Positions 15,623-23,412 of a stretch of 24,660 nt of DNA are shown in pieces; position 1 is the first letter of the stretch, and each line of letters begins with the position of its first letter. Under the pieces are notes generated by a model. The model searched no databases and was not told the origin of the DNA. It was given only the letters and a program-made list of their open reading frames with translations. The translations under genes and the position numbers were made by a program. Source of the DNA: Bacteroidales bacterium (GTDB taxonomy: Bacteria; Bacteroidota; Bacteroidia; Bacteroidales; B18-G4); NCBI GenBank assembly GCA_030618905.1, contig JAUXCL010000012.1, positions 1 to 24,660 of the forward strand, in the 5' to 3' direction.

Positions 15623-16759
15623 ATGGTGAATTTCGAATTTCAGGACCAGGGATTGCTTATGTTGATCCTCTTTGTCATCTTCGCTTCAAGCTTAGTTGTT
15701 CAATTGTTTTTTCATTGGATCATTTTTGGGAAACTGGCTTTTTATAAGGCCAGGGGCAAGGTGCTTACAGCCCCTCCCGTATCTGTGATCATATCCGCCA
15801 GGAATGAGTATCTGAACTTGCAGGAAAACCTGCCTTTGGTTTTAGAGCAGGATTATCCGGATTATGAAGTTGTGGTGGTAAATGATGCATCGGATGATGA
15901 TACCGGTGAATTACTGAAGGACTTTTCCTTAAAATATCCCCATTTAAAGGTGATCCATTTTGCCCAGAACCTGAATTTTTTTACAGGTAAAAAATTTCCA
16001 TTGTCACTGGGTATTAAATCAGCTGCCCATGATGTATTACTGTTTACAGATGCCGACTGCAAACCCAGTAGTAATCAGTGGATCAGGAGAATGACATCCG
16101 GTTTTCATGATGCCAGGGATATTGTGCTGGGCTATGGGCCCTATGAGCGGAAAAAGGGACTACTGAATATATTAATCCGCTATGATACCTTTCATGTTGC
16201 CGTACAATACCTGTCTTTCTCGTTGTCAGGTCTAACCTACATGGGTGTCGGGCGGAACCTGGCCTACCGGAAATCCCTGTTTTATAAACTCAAAGGTTTT
16301 ACATCCCACTATAAAGTAGCATCTGGTGATGATGACCTGTTCATCAACAGGGCAGCCAATTCAAAAAATACTGCAATTGAAATTAGCAAAGAGGGCCAGA
16401 CTGTTTCTGAACCGGCAAGACGGTTCGGTGATTTTATCAGGCAAAAGAAGAGACATTTGACAACTGCGAAGTATTATCGCTGGAAGTTCAAAATATTGCT
16501 TACAGCTTACGCTTTGAGCCAATATTTCTTCTGGGGTTTGTTTTTTTCATTAATTTGTCTTAAATTTAATGTTTTATATTTATTGATCATGATGGGAGCA
16601 AAGCTCATCAGCCAACTAATTATTACTAAAAATTGTCTAAATAGACTAAAAGAAGAAAAATTATTATTAATTTCGCCTTTGATCGAATTGTTATTCGTCA
16701 TTCTAAACCCTTTAATTGCGATCTCCAATTTGATTTACAAGAAAGATAAATGGAAGTAA
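15623..16759 (+). CDS. Membrane-associated family 2 glycosyltransferase
   Basis: The 378-residue protein starts with one membrane helix (about residues 10-33). A GT2 catalytic domain follows: PVSVIISARNEYLNL, VVVNDASDDDTGELL, and the DxD motif FTDADCKPS near residue 148. SGDDDLFINRAA, RQKKRHLTTAKYYRWKF and two or three C-terminal helices complete it. It should transfer a sugar from a nucleotide-sugar to a lipid or surface glycan at the inner membrane, but donor and acceptor cannot be told. The last ten bases overlap the sigma-factor gene (ATG at 16750 within the final codons, AAATGGAAGTAA), an unusual tie between an envelope enzyme and a transcription factor. Confidence 0.88.
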   Translation: MVNFEFQDQGLLMLILFVIFASSLVVQLFFHWIIFGKLAFYKARGKVLTAPPVSVIISARNEYLNLQENLPLVLEQDYPDYEVVVVNDASDDDTGELLKDFSLKYPHLKVIHFAQNLNFFTGKKFPLSLGIKSAAHDVLLFTDADCKPSSNQWIRRMTSGFHDARDIVLGYGPYERKKGLLNILIRYDTFHVAVQYLSFSLSGLTYMGVGRNLAYRKSLFYKLKGFTSHYKVASGDDDLFINRAANSKNTAIEISKEGQTVSEPARRFGDFIRQKKRHLTTAKYYRWKFKILLTAYALSQYFFWGLFFSLICLKFNVLYLLIMMGAKLISQLIITKNCLNRLKEEKLLLISPLIELLFVILNPLIAISNLIYKKDKWK

Positions 16760-17361
16760 ATCCTAATCTAACCGACAAAGCATTAAGGGATTATCATCTG
16801 GTTAAAGCAGCCATTGATACCGGTGATCAGAAAGCGTATGCGGAGTTGATGAACAACTATCGCGATTCACTGTATTTCATGTTGCTCAAAATGACGAACA
16901 ATCCGCATGATGCTGATGATCTGACCATTGAAGCATTTGGCAAGGCATTTAAGAAGTTGCATCAATATACCCCTGATTTCGCATTCAGCACCTGGCTTTT
17001 CAAGATTGCATCCAACAATTGTATCGATTTCATGAGAAAGAAGAAAAAGAATACTTTCTCCATGAACAAGACTCCTGATGATAAAGATGATGGTGATGAG
17101 CTTGCCAATATGATCCCTTCTGATTTATTAGATCCGGAAGAAAAAGTGATCAAGAAAGAGAAAGTCGAATTGATGCGTGAGGTGGTACAGCGACTAAAGC
17201 CACACTATCGCATGCTGATAGAATTGAGATATTTCAAAGAATTTTCTTACGAAGAGATCTCCAATGAGTTGAACCTGCCTCTGGGTACGGTAAAGGCTCA
17301 ATTGTACAGGGCACGTGAGTTCATATCCAATATCCTGAAGAACTTGCCTGAGAGGTTTTAG
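16750..17361 (+). CDS. ECF-type RNA polymerase sigma factor
   Basis: The 203-residue protein has sigma region 2 at about residues 30-98 (RDSLYFMLLKMTNNPHDADD, then FSTWLFKIASNNCIDFMR). An acidic linker is followed by sigma region 4 at about residues 138-195 (YRMLIELRYFKEFSYEEIS, then LPLGTVKAQLYRAREFI). No anti-sigma gene of the usual FecR/RsiW type follows. The next gene is the urocanate hydratase, after 57 bases. The ten-base overlap with the glycosyltransferase gene implies coupled translation. Bacteroidota carry many ECF factors, some controlling T9SS genes (SigP of Porphyromonas), but I cannot assign this one to that role. Confidence 0.93.
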   Translation: MEVNPNLTDKALRDYHLVKAAIDTGDQKAYAELMNNYRDSLYFMLLKMTNNPHDADDLTIEAFGKAFKKLHQYTPDFAFSTWLFKIASNNCIDFMRKKKKNTFSMNKTPDDKDDGDELANMIPSDLLDPEEKVIKKEKVELMREVVQRLKPHYRMLIELRYFKEFSYEEISNELNLPLGTVKAQLYRAREFISNILKNLPERF

Positions 17362-17418
17362 GTGGGTTGCCATCTCATCTGCTCCTCCACTCCCAAACCC
17401 TTGTCAATTAATACTTAA

Positions 17419-19428
17419 ATGATGAGTTTAAACGATTTTCAGCATTCAATAAAGCAGGGAATACCCAAAGAATTGCCAGCAGCCAAAGCCTGGGATAATG
17501 AAGTAAGTCATGCACCGGTACGTAAGGATATCCTTGGCAAAGAGGAGAAAAAGCTGGCCCTGAAAAATGCCCTCCGTTATTTTCCGGAACGATTTCATCA
17601 GGAGCTGGCACCGGAATTTGCTGATGAACTGAAGAAATACGGCCGGATATATATGTACAGGTTTTATCCTGAATATGAAATTACTGCCAGGCCGATAGAT
17701 ATGTATCCGCACAAGTCAAATCAGGCTGCAGCTATCATGCTGATGATCGACAATAACCTGGACAAAGCTGTTGCCCAGCATCCCTATGAACTCATTACCT
17801 ATGGTGGTAACGGTGCTGTTTTTCAAAACTGGGCCCAATACCGTATTACTATGCAATACCTGGCCACCATGACGGATGAGCAAACCCTGGTCATGTATTC
17901 CGGACATCCAATGGGCCTGTTCCCTTCACATAAAGATGCCCCCAGGGTAGTGGTAACCAATGGTATGGTTATTCCCAATTACAGCCGGCAGGATGATTGG
18001 GAAAAGTTCAACGCTTTAGGAGTTTCACAATATGGACAGATGACTGCAGGATCTTTTATGTACATAGGACCACAGGGCATTGTTCATGGAACAACCATTA
18101 CGGTTTTGAATGCTTGCCGTCGCCTGCAGAGTGAGAGCAGTGGTGCGGGTGGAAAAGTCTTTATCTCTTCAGGGCTGGGAGGCATGTCGGGTGCACAGGC
18201 GAAAGCGGCTGTCATAGCCGGAACTATTGGTGTCATCGCGGAAATTAATCCTAAAGCCGTGGAGAAAAGACATAGACAGGGATGGGTTGATGAGGTTTAT
18301 ACAGACATCAATGAATTGTTAAACAGGATCTCGGCTGCCAGAAGCAATAAGGAAGCGGTTTCCCTGGCATATCAGGGAAATATTGTGGATCTGTGGGAGA
18401 CCCTTGCTGAACAGGATGTTTTTATAGAGCTTGGCTCGGATCAAACTTCGCTGCACAACCCATGGGCCGGCGGCTACTATCCTGCCGGGCTCACATTTGA
18501 TGAATCGAATAAGTTGATGGTTGATGATCCTCAGCTTTTTAAACAAAAAGTAAAGGAGTCACTGATCCGGCAGGTGAATGCCATTAATAAGCTCAGCACT
18601 AAAGGCATGTATTTCTTTGATTATGGCAATGCATTCCTGCTTGAATCCTCAAGGGCAGGTGCTGATATCAATAAAGCGGATGGGACTTTCAAATATCCTT
18701 CTTATGTGCAGGATATCATGGGACCCATGTGTTTTGATTATGGTTTCGGACCTTTCCGATGGGTTTGCACATCGGGTAAACCGGAGGACTTACAAATTAC
18801 CGATAGAATTGCCGGTGATGTCCTTGAAGAAATGGCCCAAACTGCTCCTGAAGAAATTACACAACAGCTTACTGACAATTTGCTGTGGATCAGACAGGCA
18901 GAAGAAAATAAATTGGTTGTGGGTTCGCAGTCGAGGATACTTTATGCAGATTGTGAAGGCCGTACACGTATTGCCAGGGCTTTTAACCAGGCAATCAGGG
19001 ATGGCAGGGTGTCGGCGCCAATCGTGCTGGGCCGTGACCACCACGACGTATCCGGCACAGATTCTCCATTCCGGGAGACTTCCAATATCTACGACGGCTC
19101 GAGTTTTACAGCAGACATGGCGGTGCAAAATGTGATTGGAGATGCCTTTCGTGGTGCCACCTGGGTGTCATTACACAATGGCGGCGGTGTTGGCTGGGGA
19201 GAAGTCATCAATGGAGGCTTTGGTATGCTCCTTGATGGAAGTGATGATGCAGAAAGAAGATTGAAGGCTATGCTCTTCTGGGATGTGAACAATGGCATCG
19301 CCAGGAGAAGCTGGGCAAGAAATGATGAAGCCATATTTGCCATTAAAAGGGCGATGGAAACAGAACCTAAACTTCAGGTTACCCTGCCGAATAAAGCCAA
19401 TGAGGATCTGATCAATTCCCTCCTTTAA
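17419..19428 (+). CDS. hutU: Urocanate hydratase, long form
   Basis: The 669-residue enzyme converts urocanate to imidazolone propionate in histidine breakdown, using a tightly bound NAD. GGNGAVFQNWAQY (129-141), SGHPMGLFPSH, the NAD-binding SGLGGMSGAQAKAAVIAG (about residue 252) and MGPMCFDYGFGPFRW (about residue 433) are all present. Proteobacterial HutU proteins are about 555-560 residues; this one is of the longer type (about 660-680) that I recall in eukaryotes and some bacteria. ATG codons at 17419 and 17422 are both possible. No other hut gene (hutH, hutI, ftcD) is in the window, so the pathway, if complete, is dispersed. A hairpin terminator follows. Confidence 0.95.
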   Translation: MMSLNDFQHSIKQGIPKELPAAKAWDNEVSHAPVRKDILGKEEKKLALKNALRYFPERFHQELAPEFADELKKYGRIYMYRFYPEYEITARPIDMYPHKSNQAAAIMLMIDNNLDKAVAQHPYELITYGGNGAVFQNWAQYRITMQYLATMTDEQTLVMYSGHPMGLFPSHKDAPRVVVTNGMVIPNYSRQDDWEKFNALGVSQYGQMTAGSFMYIGPQGIVHGTTITVLNACRRLQSESSGAGGKVFISSGLGGMSGAQAKAAVIAGTIGVIAEINPKAVEKRHRQGWVDEVYTDINELLNRISAARSNKEAVSLAYQGNIVDLWETLAEQDVFIELGSDQTSLHNPWAGGYYPAGLTFDESNKLMVDDPQLFKQKVKESLIRQVNAINKLSTKGMYFFDYGNAFLLESSRAGADINKADGTFKYPSYVQDIMGPMCFDYGFGPFRWVCTSGKPEDLQITDRIAGDVLEEMAQTAPEEITQQLTDNLLWIRQAEENKLVVGSQSRILYADCEGRTRIARAFNQAIRDGRVSAPIVLGRDHHDVSGTDSPFRETSNIYDGSSFTADMAVQNVIGDAFRGATWVSLHNGGGVGWGEVINGGFGMLLDGSDDAERRLKAMLFWDVNNGIARRSWARNDEAIFAIKRAMETEPKLQVTLPNKANEDLINSLL

Positions 19429-19437
19429 ATAAAAAAA

Positions 19438-19470
19438 GAGATGCCTTTTGAGACATCTCCTTTATTATTT
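19438..19470 (+). terminator. Intrinsic terminator between hutU and the convergent T9SS gene
   Basis: GAGATG (19438-19443) pairs with CATCTC (19454-19459) around a 10-base loop. A T-rich run (TTTATTATTT) follows and an A-run (19431-19437) precedes it, so it could act in both directions between convergent genes. The stem is only six base pairs. Confidence 0.55.
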
Positions 19471-19484
19471 TCTGGTTTCAGCTT

Positions 19485-21137
19485 TTACCTGGAAACTGTA
19501 AGTTTTTTAATAATCTGTTGATTTCCAATCTGTAACTGAAGGAAATACATTCCGTTTATCAACTTATTGGTGTTGACCTGTATAATTTGTTCACCTGCTG
19601 ACATAATACGTGATTCTTCACGGAGTACTTCTTCACCCAGCATATTGTATGCCTTTAATGATACTTCACCTGGATTTTCCAATGTAAATACCACGTTGGC
19701 CATATTATTCGCCGGATTTGGATAGATCATCATCGAGACGTCCATAACCTGCTCCGGAAGAGAAGTAGCATCATCAGTGAAAAATTCAGTAAATAACTTT
19801 TCACCAAAATCAAACCCTTGTAAAATAGATTGGTTGTTCCCATAGTACAGGAAGAAAAAACCTGACATCTGGAAGCCATCTCCACCGGCATCATACATTG
19901 TAAACCTGTAACATCCGTTTGGATCCAGGCTAAATGATTCATTTATTGTAGCATTAGGATCACTATACGGACCACCGGAGTATAAAACAGTTCCTTCGCC
20001 ATCAGTCAACTCCCATGTTGTTTCCTCAGGATTATCATCAGTACGGATAAAGAGACTAACCTCTATTGGTGTAAGCAGTTTCTCAAGAGTAACTTTTGAT
20101 GTATCATTTGAGGGATACTGATCCGGGTTTCCATTGGGATTTTCTGAATAAACAGTCAGGATATTTTCATCTTCCGGTGCATAAGTAATGCCTGGAAGAT
20201 AAACCATTTCTGATTCCAGGAATGCCAGGTTACCTGTCCAATTGTAAGTCGAATTGGCAGCACCATTAACATTATACTGGATGTCGACAGATGTCAGAGT
20301 TTCATTACCGTTGTTCCTGATAGTTACCCATGGTTCGAGATCTCCGATACATACATTATTCGGCATGTTTTCAATTTGCGTAACAGATGCATCATAATCG
20401 TTAACATTACCAAAGTCCATCATATCACGCTTGGTTCCCTGCAATACTTCTTTGGAAGAATTATCCTGTAAAAAGACAACCAGCTCACAATTCTCTGTAA
20501 CCCATTCCGGATCCAGGGAAAAACTGAAATCAAATTCTAAAGTATCACTGCTTGAAAAATCCAGGGGTGTGCCATTTGCACCTGGAACCATTAAACGACA
20601 AACATGATTCAATTCCGGAAGTCCATACCAGGTGTATGGAATATGTGATTCGGTGACAGCCAGGTGCAATACCAGGTTACTGCCTGCGTAAGGTTCAACC
20701 ATGCGAATGATTACGTTGATATCGTAATCTATAAGATTGCCTGTTCCGTTGATTTCCAATTCAAATGAACATGGTACCGATGCAGCTGATGAAACCGGTC
20801 CAGTGTAATACGAGTACATATTACCACCGCTGATGCCACCAACTACTGAGTTCCCGCCATCAAAAAAGGCGGTCGGGTTACCCGGACTACCATAATAGGA
20901 TCGACGGGCTGAAGCGAAGGCATTGTTAAAAGAGTCAGAGCCGTGGTATTCAACTACCGCGACAGGGTGACCATTAGCTATCAAGTCTGCAACTCCTAGT
21001 GCTGCGCTTGGACAGTAAGGTCATCCAGTGGCATCCGTGGCCACTTCTACAATTACCAGCTCTCTATCAACCTGTTGTGCATGAACTGCTGTCATGATGG
21101 TAAACAGGGCAATAAAAAGTGTAAATAGTTTTTTCAT
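19485..21137 (-). CDS. T9SS-exported Omp28-like thioredoxin-fold protein with in-frame TGA at the redox site (candidate selenoprotein)
   Basis: One frame runs 550 codons from the ATG at 21137. A signal peptide (MKKLFTLFIALFTIMTAVHA, cut before QQ) leads into a beta-strand (LVIVEVAT). An in-frame TGA is codon 39 (21021-21023), then PYCPSAALGVADLIANG continues. The domain resembles the Omp28-related family, whose members have a CxxC redox pair at this place (for example TWCxYCPGA), so the TGA lines up with the first Cys and C42 is the second. PTAFFDG supplies the cis-Pro region. The C-terminal 75 residues (YPNPANN...GMYFLQLQ...KLTVSR) are a type A sorting domain, implying surface or extracellular location. 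Without decoding of TGA, a start inside (such as TTG at 20984) would lose the signal peptide, contradicting the sorting domain. No other stop interrupts 550 codons. Alternatives are a fresh nonsense mutation or base error. Gene identity is fairly sure; selenocysteine is unproven. Confidence 0.75.
20978..21010 (-). promoter_or_regulatory. SECIS-like stem-loops downstream of the in-frame TGA
   Basis: Two mutually exclusive hairpins can form on the minus strand. Hairpin A (21010-20982) pairs CAAG with CTTG and GCAGC with GTTGC around loop ACTAGGA, 20 bases after the TGA. Hairpin B (20999-20978) pairs CTA with TAG and GAGT with ACTT around loop TGCAG, 29 bases after the TGA, with a G at loop position 2 as the bacterial SECIS rule asks. 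Both distances fall in the usual 16-37 base range. The stems are short and such hairpins are common by chance. Confidence 0.3.
21021..21023 (-). other. In-frame TGA codon, possible selenocysteine site
   Basis: The codon context on the minus strand is ACT GGA TGA CCT TAC TGT (T-G-stop-P-Y-C). It sits three residues before Cys42, giving a UxxC motif in a thioredoxin-like fold. TGA is a normal stop for ispE (13336-13338), the HU-SPOR gene (7570-7572) and metK (22042-22044), so a genome-wide change of genetic code is unlikely. Confidence 0.5.
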
Positions 21138-21191
21138 ATATGCTCAGTTTTAATGTTATCTATATATGTAAGATTATCCTTGTCTAATCGA

Positions 21192-21199
21192 CAAAGTTA
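21192..21199 (-). promoter_or_regulatory. Candidate -7 box for the Omp28-like gene
   Basis: The minus strand reads TAACTTTG, a full TAnnTTTG match, 54 bases upstream of the ATG at 21137. No clear TTG is seen 19 bases further up. An apparently intact promoter argues mildly against a long-dead pseudogene. Confidence 0.45.
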
Positions 21200-21211
21200 T
21201 ACAAATAATGG

Positions 21212-21241
21212 TTGCATTACCACGAAAATTATGTAATTTTA
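21212..21241 (+). promoter_or_regulatory. Candidate promoter (-33 TTG, -7 TAnnTTT) for the small T9SS gene
   Basis: TTG at 21212-21214 is followed after 19 bases by TAATTTTA at 21234-21241. This is the Bacteroidota spacing, with one mismatch in the last base of TAnnTTTG. The ATG at 21285 is 43 bases downstream. It is divergent from the box at 21192-21199. Confidence 0.4.
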
Positions 21242-21284
21242 CCAGGCTTTTTGCAAATAGATATTAATTCAAAATAACCATATT

Positions 21285-22013
21285 ATGAAGAAAATTTTAC
21301 TACTTTTTGTTGTTGCGACCTTATCCACAGGGCTTTTTGCACAAAGTCTTGCCCTGAGCGATGAACACGGCCCAATTGCACCAGGCGGCACCATAATGGT
21401 TGTTGGCGATCCGATGGATCCATTTATCGTTGCACATATTGATGTGAAGAATAATGCCAGCACAGCGTTAGATGTCAAAGTTTTCAGAAGGATAGTGGAT
21501 ACTCTTACAGGCAGCAAGAATTATTTCTGTTGGGGAGCTTGCTTCAGCTATGAGACAGACACATCCTTAACGCAGCTCACTATTCAGCCTGGCGAAACAA
21601 ATTCAGAATTTTCCGGGGATTACGAGCCTCATGAGCAGATTGGTTCATCCTATATCACTTATGTGTTTTATGATGCAAATAATATGGCTGATTCTGTGGG
21701 TGTGACAGTTCACTTTAAGACTTCTCCTGAAGGTATTGCTGAAGATCTTACGAATAAGATCGATTTCTCAAATGCCTACCCAAACCCGGCAAGTAAAGTC
21801 GCTTATTTTGATTATACCATGCCAACTGATGTGAGCCAGGCCAAACTGGTGATCAGTAATTTGCTCGGAGCAGTTGTTGAAACGGTGAATGTTTCAGCAA
21901 ATGACAACCGCATTAAGCTTAACACAAGCAATCTCAAGAATGGATTGTACATCTGCTCTCTGGAAGTACAGAACAGTGTGGTAATGACCAGGAAGCTGGT
22001 CGTCAACCACTAA
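21285..22013 (+). CDS. T9SS type A sorting domain protein, CWGxC domain
   Basis: The 242-residue secreted protein has a signal peptide (MKKILLLFVVATLSTGLFAQ). A beta-sandwich-like domain of about 120 residues follows, with a cysteine pair NYFCWGACF (C82, C86) and a YEPHEQIGSSYITYVFYD stretch. I recall this arrangement from other T9SS proteins of Bacteroidota but cannot name the domain. The C-terminal 75 residues (AYPNPASKVAYFDY, LVISNLLGAVVE, NGLYICSLE, TRKLVVNH) are a type A sorting domain, so the protein should cross the outer membrane by the T9SS. It is divergent from the Omp28-like gene across 147 bases. Both are exported with possible thiol chemistry, which hints at a joint role but does not show it. 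Confidence 0.85.
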   Translation: MKKILLLFVVATLSTGLFAQSLALSDEHGPIAPGGTIMVVGDPMDPFIVAHIDVKNNASTALDVKVFRRIVDTLTGSKNYFCWGACFSYETDTSLTQLTIQPGETNSEFSGDYEPHEQIGSSYITYVFYDANNMADSVGVTVHFKTSPEGIAEDLTNKIDFSNAYPNPASKVAYFDYTMPTDVSQAKLVISNLLGAVVETVNVSANDNRIKLNTSNLKNGLYICSLEVQNSVVMTRKLVVNH

Positions 22014-22025
22014 AAGAATTTATTT

Positions 22026-22046
22026 CGTGACGCGTGACGCGTCACG
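22026..22046. repeat. GC-rich hairpin/palindrome at the metK stop codon
   Basis: CGTGACGCG-TGA-CGCGTCACG forms a nine-base-pair stem with a three-base loop. Inside lies a 14-base perfect palindrome (22033-22046) and tandem GTGACGC copies. It covers the metK TGA (22042-22044) and lies 12 bases after the stop of the convergent T9SS gene. No T-run follows on either strand, so it is not a standard intrinsic terminator. Confidence 0.75.
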
Positions 22047-23343
22047 AGCGAAAGACTCCTTTGATCTCATCGACATAGTCCAGCTTCTCCCATGAGAAGA
22101 ATTCCACATTTTTGAAAATGCGTTTTTTACCATCAACATCTTTTGTGATGGTATGCGTATTTTCAAAATAGACTTCTACATCTTCTTTATAATGACTTCT
22201 TCCGAAATGGCCATAAGTAGCAGTCTTTTCAAAGATTGGATTGTTGAGTCCGAACCTCTTGATAATTGCATAAGGTCTCATGTCGAAGATATCCATCAGC
22301 TTTTCGGCGATTACACCATCTGTCATGACACCCCCATCCGCTGATTTAATATTGCAGGTCCCGAATGTATTTACGTACAGGCCCATCGGTTGAGCTATGC
22401 CAATGGCATAAGCAACCTGTACCAGTATTTCATCGGCTATACCGGCGGCCACCATATTTTTAGCGATATGCCGGCAGGCATATGCCGCAGAGCGGTCGAC
22501 CTTGGAGGCATCTTTTCCTGAAAATGCCCCGCCACCGTGCGCACCCTTGCCACCGTATGTGTCGACAATGATTTTGCGACCGGTAAGGCCGGAGTCTCCA
22601 TGTGGCCCTCCGATGACAAACTTGCCTGTCGGGTTGACATAAAGGTTATAGTCACTTTTGAACAGTTCCTGTATCCTGGCAGGTAAAGTTGCTATTACTC
22701 TCGGAATTAATATATTGGCTACATCGTCGTGGATCTTTTTCAACATCCTTTCATCCTCATCGAACTCATCATGCTGGGTTGACAATACAATGGTATCAAT
22801 GCGAACCGGTTTATTATTGTCGTCATACTCGATGGTTACCTGTGATTTGGAATCAGGACGGACATAGGTCATCTGTTTTCCCTCCCTGCGGATCCCCGCC
22901 AATTCCTGGACCAGGATATGGGCCAGCTCCACGGGCATAGGCATATAATTATCCATTTCTGTGCTGGCATAGCCAAACATCATACCCTGGTCGCCTGCAC
23001 CCTGGTTTTCAAGTTCTTCACGGACAACACCCTGGCGTATATCAGAAGATTGCTCATGGATGGCTGACAGCACACCGCATGAATCCGCGTCAAATTTGTA
23101 TTCAGCTTTTGTATAACCGATTTTTTTAATTGTTTTTCTTACAACTTCATCTATGGACACATAACCACTGGTCTTCACTTCTCCTGCACAAACTGCAAGG
23201 CCGGTAGTCACTAAAGTCTCACATGCCACTTTCGATTCAGGATCCCATTTCAGGAATTCATCCAGCAGTGCGTCCGAAATTTGATCTGCAACTTTGTCCG
23301 GATGGCCTTCTGAAACTGATTCTGATGTAAATAAATAACCCAT
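22042..23343 (-). CDS. metK: S-adenosylmethionine synthase
   Basis: The 433-residue enzyme makes SAM from methionine and ATP in the cytosol. FTSESVSEGHPDKVADQISD at the N-terminus, GAGDQGMMFGYA (about residue 115), and the P-loop-like GGAFSGKDASKVDRSAAY (about residue 272) are the family signatures. It is longer than the E. coli enzyme (384 residues); the difference includes an insertion near GIRREGKQMTYVRPDSKSQ and a longer C-terminus, and I recall similar lengths in Bacteroidota. The ATG at 23343 is a secure start. The 69-base gap upstream is too short for a SAM riboswitch and holds only a promoter box. SAM from this enzyme would serve TrmB, among many others. Confidence 0.97.
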   Translation of the reverse strand: MGYLFTSESVSEGHPDKVADQISDALLDEFLKWDPESKVACETLVTTGLAVCAGEVKTSGYVSIDEVVRKTIKKIGYTKAEYKFDADSCGVLSAIHEQSSDIRQGVVREELENQGAGDQGMMFGYASTEMDNYMPMPVELAHILVQELAGIRREGKQMTYVRPDSKSQVTIEYDDNNKPVRIDTIVLSTQHDEFDEDERMLKKIHDDVANILIPRVIATLPARIQELFKSDYNLYVNPTGKFVIGGPHGDSGLTGRKIIVDTYGGKGAHGGGAFSGKDASKVDRSAAYACRHIAKNMVAAGIADEILVQVAYAIGIAQPMGLYVNTFGTCNIKSADGGVMTDGVIAEKLMDIFDMRPYAIIKRFGLNNPIFEKTATYGHFGRSHYKEDVEVYFENTHTITKDVDGKKRIFKNVEFFSWEKLDYVDEIKGVFRS

Positions 23344-23372
23344 AATCTATTATTTATATATTTTAAGATGTG

Positions 23373-23380
23373 CAAAGGTA
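23373..23380 (-). promoter_or_regulatory. Candidate -7 box for metK
   Basis: The minus strand reads TACCTTTG, a full TAnnTTTG match, 29 bases upstream of the metK ATG. The only nearby TTG lies closer than the usual 19 bases. A short leader of about 25 bases is implied. Confidence 0.45.
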
Positions 23381-23412
23381 TAATAATCAATTTTAATGGG
23401 GGGAAGCTTAAC

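Noticed and set aside
18578..19135. Long open frame inside hutU in another frame
   Set aside because: It is fully covered by the clearly conserved hutU frame and resembles no protein family.
19485..20984. Separate gene starting at TTG 20984 for the Omp28-like protein
   Set aside because: This start lies inside the thioredoxin fold and lacks a signal peptide, although the product has a T9SS sorting domain. The frame continues unbroken upstream to a proper signal peptide except for the TGA.
21021..21023. TGA read as Gly or Trp by a changed genetic code
   Set aside because: TGA ends ispE, the HU-SPOR gene and metK in this window, and no other gene has an in-frame TGA.
21018..21026. Frameshift as the cause of the stop in the Omp28-like gene
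   Set aside because: The same frame carries family sequence on both sides of the TGA, so no frame change is needed. A substitution or true recoding is the simpler reading.
23344..23412. SAM riboswitch upstream of metK
   Set aside because: The gap is only 69 bases, a promoter box lies 29 bases from the ATG, and no riboswitch-like stems are visible.
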